From: Daedaleopsis sinensis
Lineage: Eukaryota > Basidiomycota > Agaricomycetes > Polyporales > Polyporaceae
Assembly: GCA_033807695.1 (NCBI GenBank)
Contig: CM066309.1
Location: 3,038,001-3,102,000, forward strand
Direction of reading: 5' to 3'
Length of the DNA stretch: 64,000 bases
Position 1 is the stretch's first letter; every line of letters begins with the position of its first letter. Positions 21,763 through 32,693 of the stretch are shown here, piece by piece. Under the pieces are notes generated by a model, which made no database searches, had not been told where the DNA came from, and was given only the letters and a program-made list of their open reading frames with translations. The translations under genes were made by a program, and so were the position numbers.

Positions 21763-22810
21763 GTACAACAGTAGTAGGGACGTACCACTACCACAACTCC
21801 TCGTCTCGTATATATGCAATCCCTTACGCGCCACTCTCTTGCTGCCAGCGACCTTACCCCATCATCCGCCGACCCCGTCTATTGACGACTTTCGCCAACG
21901 TAGCCATCTGCTCAGCACAACGTTAACACTGTACCGCTACCCCACATCCACACTACCAATCCTGTGCACACCCCTGTAGAATGCGAACGGACATGCCTCG
22001 CCACATCGAACACATTCACGCCACGTTCAGTCTTCAAGGACCCTTACTGCGCGCACATCACGTACTCCCGTGTTCCGTTCTCTACGAACGCACGGCGAGC
22101 CCGCCGACCACGGCTAACTATCCCGAATCCCTGACTCGCCTTCACAGAACGTTCTACTTTTTCAGCGGCACGCGCGGAACTGTACTGTAACCAGTCGTAG
22201 CCTCCCGCTTGCTCGAAGAGTTCGCGTCCAGCCTCCCAATCCGCACCACCTATCAAACCTAATCGCGATCCTTCACCAGCCGACGACCGTTCTTCCATTC
22301 GTTCTCATCATCCCCGTCTCCGCAGCTCCAGCAAGCCGCACGGCCAGACACGGGTTCATGCGCCGCGCACAGGAACACTCTCGTCGGCAACACTTGCCAT
22401 GCGAACCACGCCGACCTTCCAACTATCCGCAGCGCGCGTCGTTGTCATTGTTCGTCTCGCCCTTTACCAAATCATCGCTGTCCTCCGTACGCACACACCA
22501 AAATTTACCACCGCGAGAAGTACCGTACTCTCGGTGCGACCAGCTTCCAGTCCCCGCTCATCCTTATCTCCTTGACGCCTTTTGTCCTCCACTACGGCAC
22601 GAGCTGCCTGTCAGTGTACAGGCCTACGAACCGGTGCCCCCTACGGAATCTACATTCCAAAGGCCCTCAGAGCTGCTGGGTCACAACGACCAGCCTCGTA
22701 CATAAACGCCCCCCAGCTATCACCTATTCCCCTCACTGACCCAACCCTTTCCTCGCCCGCCAGCCGCTGAAACTACCTTCTCGCTCATAACATCAGTCGA
22801 GCCCGTCGCC
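21763..22810. other. intergenic with one doubtful ORF
   Basis: A minus-strand ATG frame at 22044-22298 (84 codons, Ala/Arg/Glu-rich, containing GGADWEAGRELFEQAGGYDW) reads somewhat like protein but has no recognisable domain or splice partner. Nothing else can be supported. Confidence 0.3.
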
Positions 22811-23560
22811 ATGCTCATCCCACTGATGCTCCCCGTTCCACATTTCATCTACACGAATCCCAGCACCCGACCGGAGTATCTGCCTACCCGACCCGGGGCT
22901 CAGACGCAGCACCGCGCAGCCCCCCCTTTGGACGTCTTCATCATCGGCGACAGGGACGTTCACGGATCTGCCCCGCGTGCAGACGACACCGGCGATGATA
23001 TCCTAGCGTGCACCGCTATCCTAAGACCCGACAAGCCGCTGCAGGTCGGGATGACGGTGCGACTCGTCCCCGTGCGACGCAGCAGAGTCACTACTTCTCC
23101 CGTTCGACCGGCACACGTTGCCTATAAGGCATACCGTCCGGTCGTCGGCGGCAAGATCTCGTCCATACTGTCCAACGAACGCCACACCATTACTTTCGTA
23201 GTCCAGAACACTGTCGTGCTCCCGTCCAGGTTCGCACTCGCCCATCTTTCGATATCCTTCGACCAAGGCAAAACCGTCCGCCTCGGTGTCCTGTCCCGTC
23301 TGTTACGCTTTCTGCGCTTCCAGTCCCTCCCTGATTCACGTATTGTGCCTATCGACCCCTCCCGATACCCAACCATCGATTTCAGCGACCTCGACCACGA
23401 AGCAGCAAACGATGACTCGTACGAGGCCGACTGCCTTTCCACCTCACGAGGCTCATTCCGAGCATCTCCCACCCCCACCGATCCCGGACCGTACCCCATC
23501 GATGTCTCCAACGACTCGGGGGAGAACCTGCTCGCGGACCCATTCCGAAGCGGCCTGTAG
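22811..23560 (+). CDS. hypothetical protein (249 residues)
   Basis: Single ATG-started open frame. It has a Pro-rich start, a middle part with alternating hydrophobic and basic residues (LQVGMTVRLVPVRRSRV, HTITFVVQNTVVLPSRFALA) and an acidic, Ser/Pro-rich C-terminal third. No domain is recognised and no introns are needed. The length and lack of stops favour a gene, but GC-rich DNA can produce such frames by chance. Confidence 0.4.
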   Translation: MLIPLMLPVPHFIYTNPSTRPEYLPTRPGAQTQHRAAPPLDVFIIGDRDVHGSAPRADDTGDDILACTAILRPDKPLQVGMTVRLVPVRRSRVTTSPVRPAHVAYKAYRPVVGGKISSILSNERHTITFVVQNTVVLPSRFALAHLSISFDQGKTVRLGVLSRLLRFLRFQSLPDSRIVPIDPSRYPTIDFSDLDHEAANDDSYEADCLSTSRGSFRASPTPTDPGPYPIDVSNDSGENLLADPFRSGL

Positions 23561-25680
23561 AGCTCGCTCCCTTCGCCACATTACAGTACAATGTGTCGTA
23601 CAACATAAAAGGTCCGCGCTCCACCTATCCAGACCTCTCTTCCTTGCTGATCACACTACAGGGTTCGCAGTGTTCGCAGTCAAAAACCTTCTCAGACTAT
23701 CCTCCGTCAAAACAGGTACCGTGCCCGGTCCAGCCTTCACAGGTGCCTAGGCCACGGCTACTAGTATGCCATGTCAGAGTCGTCTCCCAATATCGTTACA
23801 GACCCTCTCGTCGCTCAAGACCACCCTGCCATTACATTTCAATGTCTCGCTGCTTAGTACTGAAGCATGTATATATTCACGATTTGTATGCACACCAACT
23901 CTCCCGACCTCGGTCTATGTTCTGCTATCATGACTGTCAACCTCACGCACTGGCAGCGACTGCAATGTAGAGATCTACCGAGCCACGTTCTGTCCAGTGA
24001 TATCGTGCACCGTATCCCCCTACACCCGACACATACTCAGACGGTTGCCAAGTGCCACTCGCGACCTCGTGCAGTTATGAGACACAGTACCTGCCCCAGT
24101 ACCATCAGTCTGGACGACGCGACTTTAACCGCTCGCGGACCTCGTGACTGCATTGCCACAGGGGCGAGTAGGGCCGTGGGAATTCCACGTCTCCTCTAAA
24201 CCGCAACATACCAGCAGCCTGCAATCCCCTTCTGCTGGTATCTCCTACGTGATCTCGTGTGCCTCAGCGCGTAGAGGGGTCCATATCTCTAGCTTATCAG
24301 ACGAGCCACATGCTCACTCTTCAGAAATATTGGAACTTAGTCTCCCTACGTGCCCATCCCGGACTGACAAACATGGGACACAGATGCAGAAGGCACAGCG
24401 TGGACAGGGAGCCAGGACACACGAGACAGAGCAGCGTATCCGCACGAACGCGCAGTGTCGCTGCCTCCGCTTGACATTCTTTCGCAACCGTATTCACTGT
24501 ATTCTTCCCAGTCCCAATGTTCCGTTCACATCACTCACCCGAGCCATGCCTTCTTCTGTGTCGTATACTAACAGATGTATCCCGACAGATCTACAGGACG
24601 ATGCGAGTACCGCATTCCCGTCAGTGCATGCAAACGAGAACGGGACCATCTTACAGTCGCAGCCGAAGATGCATATAGCTTCACCAGCCTCTACGGCGAG
24701 CACCCTCCCATACCTCGCATAGGTGACCACTTGGTACATGCAGATTGCTCTGCTCGCTGATCACGCCCCACAGTTTCTCTGACACACAGAGAGGTCGTTT
24801 CCACTGTGCGCGCCGGCCATTACCCACTGTGTCCTTATGGATCCGGGAGAAACAGTATGTTTCTAACTATAACTGAAAGCATTACACTCACCATCTCCCG
24901 ACAGGTAGAGATGATACTTAGACGGACAAAGCTTAGAGTGAGGGGGGCAGTCAACAACAAATCCCTAGCACCAACCTTTCGGAACGATGTGTTGATCCAT
25001 GCGACATGTCCAATCGACTGCATTGCTAAAATGACGCACTGCCATTTTACGGTACTCAAATCCCGACTCCGAGTGCGCATTCGCACATCCACCCTCGGCG
25101 AACACAATTCTGCCCGGCTCCGCCTCATAACTGAACTCACAACTTGCGCGTACCACGATCAACTCGGAGATTCGCCGCGACCGCACAGTTCACCATTGCC
25201 TGCGGCATCTCAGTCGTCCGTCTACCACAAACCATCGTTCTGGTCACAATTCTCGACTTTGGATAGTCTCCGAGCGTTCTTCAACGTATTCTACCCTACA
25301 AATCTTGGTTCCAACACGAGTCCATCGGCTTACGATCCACACCACTTCCTTCAGCCGCCGGCGTACTACGCCTCGAACGAACTCGCGCGAACCGTGACCA
25401 CGTTCTTCTCCACCGCTCGACTTGACACCGGTCACTAGCTTGGACCGACCTCCGCACTACACTTCACTAACTTTCGCGATCCTTACCCCACTCCGCTCTA
25501 ATGCGACAACGTTCCCTCAAAGGTATGTCCTTCGGCTCTGTGCGATGTGTCGCGCACATTCCCTATTGCGGACAATAGTCTGGTGCTCGACATACACTTT
25601 ACGCACTGACACGCACCCGTATGCAACGACGGACATCCACAGTTTCACAGTTCACTCGCTGTTCCGGCCGGACGGCTAGG
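23561..25680. other. gene-poor stretch
   Basis: Plus-strand frames at 24144-24722 and 24806-25438 are long but of biased composition and without domains. The last 60 codons of the second (SQFSTLDSLRAFFNVFYPTN, then YDPHHFLQPPAYY) look the most protein-like and could be an upstream exon of the T5orf172 gene that follows. I could not find a convincing splice join. Confidence 0.3.
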
Positions 25681-26516
25681 ATGCGACGATGTCCCGAAGT
25701 TTTGCACACCAGCGGTTCCCTTTCGTACCCAAGCCGTCCGCGGTTGCCGCATTTTTGCCAACACCACCTTAACGACATCCTCAGCGAAACGCACTTCATA
25801 TCCCCGACAACCGGCACCGCTGTCGCCTACGACGGTACATTATTGTAAGATTTATCTGCTTCCCACTACTCACTTCCGCCTTTCATGCAGATTACGTGCC
25901 TTCGCACCTCGACCAGCGCACACAGGCCCTGCTGCGACTCGAGATGTTCCGCCCCCTCTCTCCCGTAGAAAAGCCTGGTCATATCTACGCTCTCTCTCTA
26001 TCCCTGCCACGTGCGTCCTCTAACCCGACTACAGCAACATCGCTTACCAGCCGTTTCAGGGCCACGGGGGCGCGGTCGCTTCGTCGCAGTCAAAGTAGGA
26101 CGGACCAACGCCGTGCTGAGACGGCTGCGAGAATGGCGGAGACGTTGCAAGACCGCCCGGCCAACACTTCTGGGATCGCTGTCGACCAGCAAGGCGCGGC
26201 TTCTCGAACAGCTCGTCCACTTGGAGCTACAAGATATCGCGGCGAACGCCCAATACTTACACCCGAACTTCCCGGCCGTTTCGAGAAACTTGCGATACGG
26301 CGTGCAGTGTGCACGCACCCCTTGCATCGATTGTGAGCGCCACAGTCGCTTCCCCATGTCGTACTGATGTACACCAAATCTTCTAGGTCGCTCTATACAC
26401 CAGGAAATCTTTTGGATACGGTCGCCTTTCGCCACCACTCGAGACGTCTGGACAGCCATTGTTCGACCCATCGTCTCGCGGTACGCTCGATTCGTCAAAA
26501 CACATCGGCACTGAAG
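25681..26516 (+). CDS. T5orf172/MUG113 (GIY-YIG-like) domain protein
   Basis: Four segments join in frame. The first is 25681 to a GTACAT donor near 25830. The second begins YVPSHLDQRTQALLRLEM near 25890 and ends at a GTGCGT donor near 26010. The third starts near 26061 with PRGRGRFVAVKVGRTNAV, continues RRLREWRRRC and EQLVHLELQDI, and ends CIDC at a GTGAGC donor near 26330. The fourth resumes RSIHQEIFWIRS and stops at 26514-26516. The order GHIYAL, VKVGRT, E-x-LVHLEL and C-x-x-C...H-x-EIF is the signature of the fungal MUG113/DUF1766 (T5orf172) family, related to GIY-YIG nucleases. The known role is poorly defined; DNA binding or cleavage is inferred from the fold. The 5' end is uncertain. 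The domain call is firm, the boundaries less so. Confidence 0.7.
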
Positions 26517-28424
26517 ACGGTTCGTATTAGGTAGGTCTACCGTACGGACACTTCAAATACATCTAGATATAGCACGACACACTGCGAAGGTGACGTGAAT
26601 GAACGATGGCTGCATTCTATACAATACAACAATACTTCAATTATTACCTGTATACTACCTGCGGCCATCTACATACACCGGGAAAGTACATGCATAGCAA
26701 TCTGCTAATAACATACATGATCCTCCTCACCCACTCCGCAAGCAACCTTCTGATGATCGCCTCGCACACAACACATCTCCTCGCGAACTCATCGCTTCCA
26801 ACTTATCCCTTCCGACGTACGCACAGGCAGCACTACTATACTATAACCGCCGAACCATCAAACTCCGCGAATCCGGTTCTACCCGAACGGGCGATCCGCT
26901 CTCACACGACTTGCCTCGACGCACTGTGGAAAACTCTTTCCCATTATGGGAACGCAAGGGATACCTTCCGAGGGGGTGCCAGGGGTCGCGGTGCCAAAAG
27001 TCACGTGAAGTGGACTTGACTTTACTGTTTCCAAGACCTGTACACTCTGATCGTGTCCAGGAATATCTACTCATCTGGCATTCGTTGGGCTTCTTTGATA
27101 GGCTAGAAGGACTCACTCGCCGCTCAGAACTCGACAAGCAGTGAGTTTCAAGCTTCGACTCGGCCAGCAAATCTATTCCAAGGGCTGCAGCAATCTTAAG
27201 GCCCGGAATGAACGTTGCAACGTTGAACTCTGAGATCCAGTGAGTCCTCGGTCTTCAGCCATTCAATGATACCATGAATCCCGACCCCAATCAACGACAT
27301 CCGCCGGTACGTCCTTCTTCGTGACGTTCGAGTCGCTAAGGCACCGAGGTTCTTACTACAAGTTACCTTCATAAACCACTTGACCCATAGCGGTATGAGA
27401 CATACTAACCAAGACTCGCTGCCAATCTTCCGTGAGTTCCCTCCGGACCACCTTCAAGGGTAGCGTCCAGAACGGTTTACACCTCTGACAGTCATTTTGG
27501 CGCGACAGGCGCGAACTGATCTTGCATCACTCGAGACTTGCGAGTTTTTGACGGTATTGACGACTACCAATCGGAGTAGGCCATCTCCGGGGTTGCGCTT
27601 AGGGAGCTTGTTGGCAACGTTTCGTCATGTACTGCCAGTGCATGCAACGTACTACCCCCGAAATGCTTGAATGTTTACCAGGTTTGGAATCCGCACCTCA
27701 GTCAAGGTCGGAGACTCGAGCTCCGAGTCCAGTCTGCTACATACTCAGCTGATCAAGCTCCCGTATAGAAAACACTTGTCAGCAAGTCCTTTACGTTCTC
27801 TGACTATTCAAGTTGTTATTCATACTTATGCAATCTCCAGCAATACTAATACTTTACTCACAAGTCAAGAGCACAGGATGCTCGGAGTGATTTGAGAGGT
27901 CCGTCGTCTCAGAGCTCAAATCCGCCTATCACAATAAGAATCAAATTGGATTTCTCGACCCAGACCAGCCGGACACGCTACGGACGACCCAAAGTTGCCG
28001 CCCTCTACCATCTATCAGTAGGCTGTACGTCTCGGTTCTAGTACATTGGCCGTTACAGTCCGCTGCTCTAGCCCTCAACAGGAGCGCAGTTCAATCAAGT
28101 TCAGCGGTCAGAAGATAGTCGCAGGATGCGGCAGAGTTCCTTAGGTTATCCCACGATGTCTGAGCCGGAGAGAAGCCCGTAAATTCACTGGAACGACGAT
28201 ACCATTTCAGAACAGCGGCACTAGCATGCTAAACCCTTCCTCCGGCGGCTTCAACTCCCCAGGAACTCGAGCTTGTTACTTCCGAGTGCCTCCCACGCGA
28301 CTCTCCGTCCATCGGCGGTCTCGTGTGTACCAGGTTCTGCCGAAATAGATGGCAGTCAGCACCTCGACCATGTCGACGGGACTCTCGAGCGCCCCACCTG
28401 TTCTGATCTCAGCGTCCCGGCCAC
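26517..28424. other. gene-poor stretch of about 1.9 kb
   Basis: Only short frames of low quality occur. The DNA is more AT-rich around 26580-26850. I see no domain, RNA gene or clear repeat. Confidence 0.4.
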
Positions 28425-28695
28425 TCAGAGGTTCACATCATACAACGGTTCCCCGAGATGGTTCTCCGACCCCAGCAGGAAGTCATAGAGATCGTCGGGT
28501 AGCCGATCGCTGACCAGCTTTTCCGTGGTCACCTCAGGCTCTTAATGGGAGTAGGCAGCATCAGTATGGGACCAGTTCCCGGTAGATAGAAGGAAAGAAC
28601 TCGCCTGCCTTGGTCTCGGCCGGCACGGCAGTCGCGCCGGCGAGCACCGCGCAGAGGAGGAGAGCGACGACGCTGGATGTAAATGCGAACTTCAT
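28425..28695 (-). CDS. tiny secreted protein with a possible GC-AG intron
   Basis: The ATG at 28695 starts a clear signal peptide (MKFAFTSSVVALLLCAVLAG, then ATAVPAETKA). The unspliced frame stops 16 residues later. Removing a segment that begins AG|GCGAGT and ends TTAAG|AG joins in frame to EPEVTTEKLVSDRLPDDLYD and a second half ending LYDVNL at 28425. The product is about 68 residues, with a mature acidic peptide of roughly 45 residues and no cysteines. If right, the intron uses a GC donor, a minority class in fungi. No function can be named. A TATA-like element (cataaatag) lies about 115 bp upstream. Confidence 0.55.
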
Positions 28696-29379
28696 GGTGA
28701 TTAGATGGATAGTGAGGTTGAATGCGACGGGATTCGATGAGGCTGTGAGCGATGTAGTGTGGTGCTTGGACGGTGCTTGGGATGGTCTGTTGGTGGGTCG
28801 AGGGAGGAGACTATTTATGCGGGTTCCGCTTCTGCTGCATAGACGTAAGGTGCAATAACGTGGTGACAAACAAACAGGAGATGAATGCTGGTACTCTTCG
28901 GCTCTGTCACTGGGAAGGTATCATGCAGCGCCGGCGAGCACCGGGCGCGATAGACTCTCCTGTGCATTCAGGTAGTCCAGCGATGCTGAAATGTGAACAA
29001 CAACCATTCAGATCGAACAGAACATCGACTCCTTTCATGAAGAAACCCATACCCCCGCGCGCCACAACATCCGAAGCGATCGTTGCTTCTTGTGCCCGAG
29101 TACTGGCGAGACAGGGTTGCCTCTAGAACGCGCCCTGCGCTCTCTCTCGGAGCAGTCCGTGGCGTATGTAGAGGAGGTCATTCGGTGCATGGATATGCAC
29201 GGGCTAAAATAGTCGATCGCAGCCAGGCATGGAAATATCGGTCAGATACTTCCGTGTAGACGCGATAACATCGAGTTGAAGGTGCTAGTCCAATTGCTTG
29301 AACTTTAATACATCTCGCGGACACCCTACTGCCCGTTGCAACAAGCGGCGGCGCGGCGCGCCCTGGCAGTCTGACACGA
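28696..29379. other. intergenic
   Basis: No gene is seen; the stretch holds the promoter side of the small secreted protein gene and the 3' flank of the barwin-like gene. Confidence 0.4.
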
Positions 29380-30418
29380 TCAGCACGCCACCGGCTCGAT
29401 GTCGATGTTCAGGTTCCCTTGCTACAAGTACACACGTATGCACACAGCTCAGTCTGGGTACATGCGAATCAAACTGTGGCAGAGCACGTACAAAGGTCGA
29501 GAGCTGGCTCCGTGCCGTTGTCGCGATATCGAGCGCGTTCGTACCGACCGCCTCGCACGCCTCTTGCGGGCGGATCGTCTGATAAGCCGATGTGTCGCCG
29601 TCAGTGCCACTTATGCGGGGCGAATAGGAAACATTGCTCACGCCGCCGAACTGCGGAATCTTGCAGTAGTTGGCGGGATGGGTCGCCGGGCAGCTGTGAG
29701 CGGTCCAAGGTCAGGTCGGACCGGCGGACGGCGCGCATGGGCGTGCGCGGGGCGGAGAGGCTTACGCGTCGACGATCTTAACCTTGATGGTGCGATTGGA
29801 GCACGCGCCGACGACCTCACCGTCGAGCGAGCCGGTGCATTTCACGTTAAAACACTGAAAAACGGCGAGAACGCATAGATTAACGATCAGTCACCGTGAT
29901 GGACGTAGATGCATTCGAGAGCAGGGGCACGTACGCTGCCGCAGACCTGCTCGTCGGGGCACGCCGCTTCACATGGAAACATTAGTGGGGAAGGAGTTAG
30001 AGGAGAAAGAACCCGAGCATACGTCCGATGCAGTTCACGCATGACCCTCGGCCATCGCACTTGCTCGCATCCATCGTGCCTTGGCACCTTGCCCCGACCC
30101 AGAGGGGCGAGAGGTCGCTCATCGCAGCTGCGAAAATACCGCTTCCTTGGCTGTTCGTCGGGCCGAAGCATACATATGTGACAGTTTGTCAAATGTATCG
30201 GAGTCGAGCGACGGTCACGCTGCATACCTGAACATGCAACATTCGTCTGGGTGCTGGACTGATTTGGGGCACGTCAATGACCCGGCTCAACGTGAATATC
30301 CAGGAGACCGAGGTAGACATACATCATTGAATGTGGTCACACCGGACACGCCGTTCACGGGCTCGATATTCGCCACGATGAGACAAGCAAGCGCAACGGC
30401 AAGGATGGTACGCAACAT
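29380..30418 (-). CDS. barwin/expansin-like (double-psi beta-barrel) secreted protein
   Basis: Several exons join in frame. The ATG at 30418 opens a signal peptide (MLRTILAVALACLIVANIEP). Later exons contain SDLSPLWVGARCQG, KCDGRGSCVNCIG, ACPDEQVCGS, CFNVKCTGSLDGEVVGACSN, IKVKIVDACPATHPANYCKI and PQFGG, then RPQEACEAVGTNALDIATTA and a last exon NLNIDIEPVAC with stop at 29380. The paired cysteines and the VKIVDACP core identify the double-psi beta-barrel fold shared by barwin and expansin-like proteins. Known relatives are extracellular and act on or bind polysaccharide; this one has no linked carbohydrate-binding module. Introns have canonical donors (GTATGT, GTATGC, GTACGT, GTAAGC, GTGAGC). 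Frame, signal peptide and ending all agree, so I am confident of the family. Confidence 0.8.
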
Positions 30419-30470
30419 GACAGTTATGTGAGAGATGACACACCGTCGGCGGACACGAGGATAGTATGAG

Positions 30471-30483
30471 GCTTTATATATGC
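30471..30483 (-). promoter_or_regulatory. TATA box of the barwin-like gene
   Basis: On the minus strand the sequence reads gcatatataaagc, about 55-65 bp before the ATG at 30418, a normal place for a fungal core promoter. Confidence 0.5.
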
Positions 30484-30930
30484 AGCGTCGGGTGTGGTCC
30501 ACATATGTAGTGGTATTGAGACCGTTGGAGAGACACACCGTTACTGCTCCCACGTATACACTCACCGACACGGAGCTGCGCGGATATGAGAATATCCGTA
30601 CCAGCATGGGAGCATTAGCTGAGGTAGAGACTGCATTCCACACATATGACCTGAGATCGTCTGTCACGAGAATGCACGTACCATTGAGAGCTAACTGAGC
30701 CTTCCCGCGCCGAGAATACCCAACGCGACATGTGTATGAGCAGACACACGTTCGGATGGCGCCCAGGCGGCATGTCTGAGAATGCGGGAAAGCGGGATAG
30801 CAATTTGCGATGTTATAGCGTACGACTCTAGGAGGTATAGGTGCAATGCTAGGGATAACGGTTGGAGTCGCTGATGGAAGGGCGCAAGACAGGTCGGTAC
30901 TCACCAGTGGTATAAATGTCTCTCCACGCC

Positions 30931-31530
30931 TCAACCATTCGACCATCCTGCCGGGACACTCCTGACCAACCCTATCCTCGCAGCGAGGTGACGTGCTTGT
31001 ACGGCCTGTATTCGCTTGGACCTTGCCAGGAAGACGGTGATAGCGAGTATGCCTAGGAAGAGGTTGCAGGCGAAGAATTCGTAGAAGTCCGCGCGCTCTT
31101 TCTCGACGATCCTCCCGCATGACTCCCAGGCAGGAATTTCGCCTTTAGGGGCGTCGTTAGGATCGTGGACGTGAGGGAGAGAGGTCTGAGATGCGGAGGA
31201 AGAGGATGAAGCTGGGATGCAATGCATGAGCCGACGGTTGCCAAAAGGTTGGCAGAATGGTTCGTGGAGCTACAAGTAACGTTGAGATCAGCGTGTCTCG
31301 GGGGATGCTTGATGATGAAGCTTACAGCATCCTCAGGACATGCCTCACAGCTGCCAAACGGAACGCAGACGAGTGTTGTTGCATTACTGTCATTACTATG
31401 ATTTGTGGTGACTTGCGCGTGCGCGAAGGAGAACATAAAGATCCAGAGTAGCCTGTAGTTGGCCCAGGTCAACGTTCAGTCCCCACTGTGTGGAAAGCAC
31501 TACGCACCATGCTAGAACGTAAGTCTTCAT
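30931..31530 (-). CDS. single-pass membrane protein of a conserved basidiomycete family
   Basis: Segments on the minus strand join in frame. A hydrophobic start (WANYRLLWIFMFSFAHAQ) leads into CVPFGSCEACPEDA. After a GTAAGC...TGTAG intron come LHEPFCQPFGNRRLMHC, a Ser-rich linker, and PAWESCGRIVEKERADFYEF, then FACNLFLGILAITVFLARSKR. The last block is a transmembrane helix followed by basic residues. The order secretion signal, Cys-rich ectodomain, WESCGRIVEKERADFYEF motif and one membrane segment is a pattern I know from Agaricomycete genomes, without assigned function. The first exon is uncertain: an ATG at 31530 opens a hydrophobic peptide, but I could not join it in phase. Confidence 0.6.
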
Positions 31531-32693
31531 GCTACATGATCTGATGTAGAACGAGTATGAATCAGAAATCTGCCAATCGGTTTCCAACAATGAAAGCGTC
31601 GACGCGGAGCTGAGGACAGTGTGCTGACGTCAGCATGTTCACTGTCGGAGAGCCAAACAGAGCCAAGCAGACCACTTCGAAGCCGCTGGCGGCCTGCCAG
31701 CAGCTGTGACTAACCGTCGGTAATACCCCATCTGCAAGGCTGCCAGTCGAATTCGAGGACGTCGTTGACGACTGACGGCTGCGAAATTTCAGCATCTACC
31801 TACAATGGCAAACAAACTCACGCGTCATGACTCTGCGCGCCGTCCTAGCCACGAGCAGTCCGGGGGTATAAGTTTTGCGACCTGAGGCCTGAGTGGTAAC
31901 ATGGCTTGAAACTTACAAACTCACCTTCGTCTCCCGCACATACTTAAGTATAGCCAAGATAAAACCGCCCGCGGAAGTTTGGCACCGAGACCGAGCAGAC
32001 ACAGAACTAATGAACTGGGGTGATTACTGGGGTGTTACGGTGGGTGTCCGTTTGGACTTATCCGAACCTATCCGAACAGGGTCGAGGTGCTTCTTGACTG
32101 CCTCGCGGGTCCCCGAGGGATGCGAACACAACAAAATTTGTGGCGTCAAGCTGGTAGTCCGCTTCCAAGAGATGCATCCTAATCGCCAACAGCGCTTGGA
32201 TTGCTGTCTAGTGGTACGATAGTAAGTGTCTCTATGTTGGGTGAACGAAACGCGATCGACTGACATAAGTACACTGTTACCTTCTCGCAGATAGGCGAGC
32301 AGAGCGTATATGACTCAACAGGTTGCATATCGGTCTATGCCGTTTCCTTCGTCCTCTAGTCCAAATGCCGAGATCAAGTTTATTCCTTTCAGACGACAAC
32401 CTGACATCATTGTCAACGCAAAGCTCACATATACCACTAATATCCCATGTCAAGCTCTAACGCTAATACTTGGTAGTGCGTGTCCACCCTGTGAGCCATC
32501 GGACGTCATACTTACGAGTCTGGACAGCGACCATACCGATGAACGTTCTTTTGCTTCCATATATACATGTCGAGCTGAACAAACTCAACCTTGTCCTCTC
32601 ACGTGTCACTGAGGGACCCCAGCTTTATATGCTTCACGAGCATCGCCGTCTCCCACCCTGCCGTTCTATTCCTTCGCTCTGCCGTCGTCGTCG
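31531..32693. other. intergenic
   Basis: A minus-strand ATG frame of 77 codons at 31562-31795 has no recognisable feature. Nothing else can be supported. Confidence 0.35.
32621..32631 (+). promoter_or_regulatory. TATA-like box of the transhydrogenase gene
   Basis: The sequence agctttatatg lies about 65 bp upstream of the ATG at 32694. Confidence 0.4.
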
